From Amycolatopsis mediterranei (GTDB lineage Bacteria > Actinomycetota > Actinomycetes > Mycobacteriales > Pseudonocardiaceae), in NCBI RefSeq assembly GCF_026017845.1, contig NZ_CP100416.1, positions 7,678,978-7,742,977 on the forward strand: a stretch of DNA of 64,000 nucleotides. The letters run 5' to 3'. Shown in pieces: positions 60,035-64,000 of the stretch. Position numbers and translations under genes: made by a program. Below the pieces are notes generated by a model, which searched no databases, was not told where the DNA came from, and saw only the letters and a list, made by a program, of their open reading frames with translations. How positions within the stretch are numbered: position 1 is the stretch's first letter; every line of letters begins with the position of its first letter.

Positions 60035-60817
60035 TCAGTCGGCGGACGCATGCGTGATCTCACGCGTGCCCTGGGCCTCTGCGTTGTAGTGGGCGCCTCC
60101 TACCACGGTCGTCTTGACCAGCGTCTCGAAGTGTTTCGACTTCCGCTGCTGGCGGAGAAATTTGCGATCACGCAGCAGTTCGGCCGCAGCCGCCGTGCCG
60201 AAGCCCCAACAGCCGGCCAGGATGACGATCTCGGATTTCTTCGGTGCCAGCGGGTTCACCGCCCGGATGATCAGCCCGTAGTCGCTGGTCGGGTTGCCGA
60301 CCTTGTCGTATTGTGGAGCGGAAGCCGAACCGGTTGTGCGGTCGATCACCGCGTTGCCGACTCCTGCGTTCCAGGTGAACTCGTAGGAGAGCACTCGATC
60401 GAGCTCCCTCATCATCGTCTCGGTCACGGAATTTCCGTCCGGGCCGCCAATCAGCACCAGATCTTTGCGACGATCTCCGGAATTCATTTCTTTGGTCTCG
60501 ACGATCTTTCCTTCGAAACCCAGTTCACGGAGCTGGTTTTGGATATCGACAAGAGCGAGGATATCCCCCTTGCCCACCATCCCCGATTTCTCCCATTTGT
60601 TGAGGGGTTCGAAGTCCGGGGCACCGATGACGATGAGTGGCGTGCGATCGCAGAGTGATCTCCAGAACCTACGGGCGCGCAGCAGTTTGAGACGCCTCCG
60701 CGTTCTCGTGACCAGCCACACCGCCGTGCCACCGATCGCCGCGGCGATCAGGTTGATCGAAATTTCGGGGAACGCGCCGAGGACCAGGCCGCCGAAACCT
60801 TCGTGTGTCAGCACCAT
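60035..60817 (-). CDS. Membrane-anchored protein with uncharacterised Rossmann-like domain
   Basis: This 260-residue protein has one N-terminal transmembrane helix (about residues 18-37, ISINLIAAAIGGTAVWLV), a basic stretch and a cytoplasmic domain. That domain has TPLIVIGAP, DLVLIGGPDGNSVT (119-132), DYGLIIRAVNPL (179-190) and SEIVILAGCWGFGTAAA (195-211). The same order of motifs is in the XRE protein at 49280-50353 (HLVLLGGVDWNSVT, RTVTVCNGMYGRGTLGA). The fold is probably a nucleotide- or ligand-binding Rossmann type; no named family is known to me. ATG 60815-60817 (MVLTHEGF) is chosen; a GTG 18 nt upstream is possible. The GC content is visibly lower than in the GT39 gene. Confidence 0.6.
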   Translation of the reverse strand: MVLTHEGFGGLVLGAFPEISINLIAAAIGGTAVWLVTRTRRRLKLLRARRFWRSLCDRTPLIVIGAPDFEPLNKWEKSGMVGKGDILALVDIQNQLRELGFEGKIVETKEMNSGDRRKDLVLIGGPDGNSVTETMMRELDRVLSYEFTWNAGVGNAVIDRTTGSASAPQYDKVGNPTSDYGLIIRAVNPLAPKKSEIVILAGCWGFGTAAAAELLRDRKFLRQQRKSKHFETLVKTTVVGGAHYNAEAQGTREITHASAD

Positions 60818-61001
60818 TCCGCGACCACCCCTCACCGGTCGTCAACGCCGTGAGCGACAACCCTACCCGTCGGTGAGTTGATTTTCCCGCAGCGCGACGC
60901 CGGTCGACGATCTACTGACACTATGTCCTTGAAATGACCCGAGAACACTGAGGTGACCCCCGAACGGCGGATTGACGAATAGCCATAACCTCGGAACGTG
61001 T

Positions 61002-61400
61002 TTAAGACCTCGAGCACAGGTGGCGGCTGGAGTCTCCGACGAGATCCACCCTCGCTCGCCGTTCCGTAGATCGCCAACCGCCCGCTCCCCTCATGAATCG
61101 GTCATCGCACCTGCCCGCCGCAATCGTCTGCAGTGGGAAGCCGGGGACTGCCTGCAGCACCGTGAAGTACGCGCGGCCCGATGCTGTCGAGCCGGACAGC
61201 TCGAGCGCTACGTTCGTCGTCACGTGCTTCGTCCGCGGGGTTCCGTCCTCGTACACGATCACCGACTCGTGCAACATCCGCTCGACCTCCGCGGCGCCCC
61301 GCAGCACACCGCTACTGCCCACGAACGTCCCCTCCGCGAACAACTCACCCACCCCCGCGAAGTCTCCCGCGTCGACCAGCGCCGCGTAAGAAAAGATCAA
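61002..61400 (-). CDS. NTF2/SnoaL-like protein, possibly shortened at the N-terminus
   Basis: The 132 residues match the SnoaL_4/NTF2-like fold: IFSYAALVDAGDFAGVGELF, then a central TKHVTTNVALELSGSTASGRAYFTVLQ sheet. Most relatives have 10-20 more residues before IFSYA. Upstream the frame reads RASENL, typical of the family, but shows no start before a TAA, so only a TTG at 61398-61400 is available. The gene may be truncated or mis-started. Enzymes of this fold act as isomerases, dehydratases or ligand carriers; the activity is unknown. Confidence 0.65.
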   Translation of the reverse strand: MIFSYAALVDAGDFAGVGELFAEGTFVGSSGVLRGAAEVERMLHESVIVYEDGTPRTKHVTTNVALELSGSTASGRAYFTVLQAVPGFPLQTIAAGRCDDRFMRGAGGWRSTERRARVDLVGDSSRHLCSRS

Positions 61401-61459
61401 GTTCTCCGACGCGCGTGGCAGTTGTCCACGGGAACGATCTTACAGAGAAAGGGCAGGCC

Positions 61460-62205
61460 ATGGATCGTCGCAGTCTGCTCAAATCGGGACCGTCACCGTC
61501 GCCGGAATGGCGATCGCAGGCGCTGGGACCGGAACCGCCGCCGGAACCGACCGCACCGGCCTGCCGCCCGGGCCCGCGATACTTGAGGACCGTCGGGCCC
61601 ACAAACTCTGGTTCCAGTTCGATGCAATCGCGCTCTACCACTTTTCCCAGGAATTCAGGACGCCTACGCCGTCCTCTTCCCCTCATCCAGCAAACGCCCC
61701 GGAGGGCCTGTACGAGAAATGGCGGGAGCTGAGCCGGGATCCTGCATACCCGAAGAACTACGCCGAGTTCGTCGAGCCGATCGAAGGGCCGCCGACCACC
61801 CTCTCGAAACTGCAGCTGGACAACTTCGACCACTTCTACCGTGGTGACGAAGCCGGGCTGGTCAAAGCATTCGCCGCCTTCGGGCAGGGCATCTTGTTCG
61901 ATCCGCGGCGGGCGCCGGAAGAGTCGGAAGTGCACACCATGAACGGCAACCCGCCGAGCGGCTACCACTTCTGGCACTCCGTCGTGTGCGCGCAGCTCGT
62001 CCAGGGCATCGACCGGCACCGGTGGGCACGGATCGACCCGATGACCGGCTTCGGCTGGCCGCTACAATCCATCGTTAAACCCGACCACCGGCACGTCAAC
62101 CCCGCTCTGCCGCGCGATCAGGTGCGCTCGCTGCCCCGGTACTGGCTGCAGCGCTCGCCCGCCGAACTTGATCAGGACTTCCGGCCAGCTCCCTGCCTCG
62201 CCTGA
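61460..62205 (+). pseudogene. Tat-signal protein gene with a frameshift in the signal peptide
   Basis: ATG 61460 follows AGAAAGGG and begins MDRRSLLKSG, a Tat signal. The hydrophobic continuation TVTVAGMAIAGAGTGTAAG is in another frame, joined after AAATCGGG; one base lost or gained there would restore one protein. The rest of the frame (from ATG 61507) encodes about 210 residues with EGLYEKWRELSRDPAYPKNY, LDNFDHFYRGD and GYHFWHSVVCAQL, of no family that I recognise. Either the gene is broken, or a sequence error occurs at the G-run, or a shorter protein starts at 61507. It overlaps the convergent SARP-like gene. Confidence 0.6.
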
Positions 62206-62926
62206 GTGTCCAGCACCCGCTGGTACGCCGCCCGCAGCGTGGGCCCGGTGCGCCCCCGACGCGCTCGTCGAGGAGGCGGCGGCCCCGGTGGTACACCGCG
62301 ACCGCGTCTGCCGCCCCGCCGCCCGCGCAGAGCGCCGCTACGAGCAGAGCCTGCGCGCGTTCCCGCATCCGGAGTTCGAGGACGAACGCGGTCACGTCGT
62401 GCACCGCGCGCAAGTGGTCACCCGGCGCGATCTCGGCTTCGATCCGGTCCTCCAGCACGGCCAGCCGTAGTTCGTCGAACCGCGCCGCTTCGCCCGCGCG
62501 GAGCGGCTCGGCGACGGCGTCGAGCACCGGACCGCGCCACAGCGCCAATACGGCGCGGAACAGCTCACCGGCGCGGGCCGGGCGGTCCGCACGCAGCTCG
62601 CCGTCCCCCGAATACGCCAGCCGTGAGAGCTCTTCGGCTTCGACGGTTCCTCCGGGCGTCAGCAGATAGCCGCCGCCGGCCCGCACGAGCCGCGCCGGGC
62701 GCCCAAGGGCTTTGCGCAGCCGGGAGACGTACGCGCACACCTGCACGTCGACCGTCGACTGCCGTTCGTCGGCCCGCAGCAGGGAAATCAGCCGCTCGTC
62801 GAGCACCACGCGCCCACGCGCCGACAGCAAGGCCGCCAGCAGCGTCCGCGGCTTGCGCCCGCCGAGCGCGGCCCGGCGGCCGACGGCGCGCGACACCGCC
62901 AGCGGCCCGAGAATCGGGAACTCCAT
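62172..62926 (-). pseudogene. SARP-like regulator (OmpR-type HTH + BTAD) with probable frameshift
   Basis: ATG 62924-62926 begins MEFPILGPLAVSRAVG. A winged helix follows (LGGRKPRTLLAALLSARGRVVLDERL, VDVQVCAYVSRLRKALG), then the BTAD domain (AVLEDRIEAEIAPGDHLRAV). Near 62245 the frame becomes PGPRCGRRTSGCWTL, whereas a shift of one base gives GPTLRAAYQRVLDTQARQ, the conserved BTAD end, with a stop at 62172. In the uninterrupted frame the protein runs on to 62096. Such regulators activate secondary-metabolite or accessory clusters. It is divergent from the PP2C-like gene. Confidence 0.65.
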
Positions 62927-63017
62927 CCCCACCCCCTTTCCACGGTACCCGGAAAGTCTCAGCCGCCCCTTAGGTTCGGCGCGGATCATGGAGAGCAGAG
63001 GGGATGAGGAGGCCGCG

Positions 63018-63731
63018 ATGATCACCACCCGTCCGGGTTACCCACGCTGGCACACCGCGAGTGCGCAGGGGCCGCGCTCACTCAACGCAGACGCCGTCGG
63101 GGCGTACGCCGCCGCAGGCGGCCCGGGCATCGCGTTCGCCCTGGCCGACGGCGTCGGGGACGATCCCACTGCCGCGCGCGCCGCCCGCACCGCCGCCGCG
63201 GCCGCCGCCCGCACGCCGGTCCACAAAGGACCGGTCGAGGCCGTGCTGGCCGCGCAGCGCGCGGTGCGCGAGCAAACACTCGGCGACGCCGTGCTCGTCG
63301 TCGCCATGCCGGCCGAGCACGGCGGCTACCGCATCGCCTGGGTGGGTGACGCCCGCGCGTACGCCTGGGACGGCACCACGCTGAGCCCCCTCACGACCGA
63401 CCACACGCTCGCCGAGTTCTTCCGTGCGCGCCACCAGCCGGTGACGCCGCGGATGGAGCACGTCGTCACCACCAGCGTCCGCACCGCCGAAGCACACGAG
63501 ATCGGCACGGCGGAGACGACGAGCGCGGGCCTCCTGCTGACCAGCGACGGCATCCACAAGCCGCTCACCGGCAGCGGCATCCGCGCGGTACTCGCGCAGC
63601 CGGGAACGGGCGCGGCAGAGCTGGTCGAAGCAGCCCTCGCCCGCGGCGGCTCGGACAACGCAACGGCCCTCTACGTCGAACCCCTGGAGGCGGCCGACAA
63701 CACAACGGTCCGATTTCCCATCGCCGCGTGA
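63018..63731 (+). CDS. PP2C-like serine/threonine phosphatase
   Basis: This 237-residue protein has the PP2C metal-binding motifs in order: RSLNADAVGAY, ALADGVGDD, GYRIAWVGDARAYAWDG, LTTDHTLAEFF, LLLTSDGIHKPL and GGSDNATALYV. No transmembrane or sensor domain is attached. ATG 63018 has GAGGAGG at 6 nt; an ATG 30 nt upstream would add MESRGDEEAA. It is divergent from the SARP-like gene. No protein kinase gene is in the window, so the substrate is unknown. Confidence 0.85.
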   Translation: MITTRPGYPRWHTASAQGPRSLNADAVGAYAAAGGPGIAFALADGVGDDPTAARAARTAAAAAARTPVHKGPVEAVLAAQRAVREQTLGDAVLVVAMPAEHGGYRIAWVGDARAYAWDGTTLSPLTTDHTLAEFFRARHQPVTPRMEHVVTTSVRTAEAHEIGTAETTSAGLLLTSDGIHKPLTGSGIRAVLAQPGTGAAELVEAALARGGSDNATALYVEPLEAADNTTVRFPIAA

Positions 63732-63787
63732 ACCCGGCTCGCAGGACTGAAATGCTCCCGGGCTGGGGTGACGGTGCGTGCACCAAA

Positions 63788-63920
63788 CGCTCCACCCCTG
63801 CCAACCGGCCACACCCCCGCCAACCGCCCACACCTCCGGCCCGATCCGCTCGCCCCTGCCGACCGCCCGCACCTCCGCCCCGATCCGCCCACCCCTGCCG
63901 ACCGGCCACACCCCCTGCCG
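63788..63920. repeat. Degenerate tandem repeats, C-rich
   Basis: Units of about 19-20 nt such as CCCCTGCCGACCGCCCGC and CACCTCCGCCCCGATCCGCC alternate and recur about seven times with changes. The stretch follows the PP2C-like gene and has no supported gene on either strand; the window ends shortly after in very GC-rich sequence. Confidence 0.6.
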
Positions 63921-64000
63921 AACCGATACGCAGCCGCATCAGCGGCCGGGGCCCCCGGGGCAAGCCCCCCGTGCCCCCCTGTACCCGCGGGGCCGCCGCG

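Overview
The window is high-GC actinobacterial chromosome. A mycothiol-dependent DinB-type enzyme, two ClpP paralogues beside clpX and tig, the valS/folC/DUF4233/ndk set, many GTG starts and Tat-type exported hydrolases all fit a Pseudonocardiaceae, most likely Amycolatopsis or a close relative. The genus is an inference; no rRNA or tRNA gene is visible.

Layout. 0-7.6 kb: end of a subtilisin-like protease, a DrrA/DrrB-type ABC exporter operon, a large secreted phosphodiester glycosidase/phosphatase fusion and a DinB-fold enzyme. 7.6-21.6 kb: the conserved ndk, DUF4233, folC and valS genes, separated by accessory genes (PhoD-type phosphatase, Ntn-hydrolase acylase, methyltransferase, SGNH hydrolase, two alpha/beta hydrolases with a LysR regulator). 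21.6-31.1 kb: MarR/MFS exporter pair, then a formate/oxalate group (FdhF/YdeP oxidoreductase, OFA-type MFS carrier with a 41-residue partner, FdhD) around a lipoprotein and an LCP protein. 31.1-35.9 kb: carotenoid oxygenase with a divergent TetR, an esterase, a MEDS/ATPase sensor and a membrane protein. 35.9-40.3 kb: tig-clpP1-clpP2-clpX. 40.4-47.5 kb: a TetR regulator divergent from a desaturase-reductase-ferredoxin fusion, an exported protein, a histidine kinase without adjacent regulator, and an ArnT-like GT39.

47.6-56.9 kb is the most unusual part. It holds a GNAT enzyme, an XRE-regulator/GT-A-like pair, and a tightly coupled operon of XRE-toroid regulator, cupin, dCTP deaminase-like and ThiL/PurM-like proteins. 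This operon lies between two decayed, directly repeated fragments of a cyclase-like gene, and is followed by a Crp-type regulator and two small membrane proteins. The stretch sits between two related GT39 loci; the second (56.9-60.0 kb) also has a GT2-GtrA protein. 60-64 kb: a membrane-anchored protein sharing an uncharacterised domain with the XRE protein at 49.3-50.4 kb, an NTF2-like protein, two probably frameshifted genes and a PP2C-like phosphatase.

The best candidates for something undescribed are the four-gene operon at 50.9-54.6 kb, the shared domain in 49280-50353 and 60035-60817, and the 21-nt repeat arrays between convergent genes. Functions given for these are inferences from motifs read by eye.
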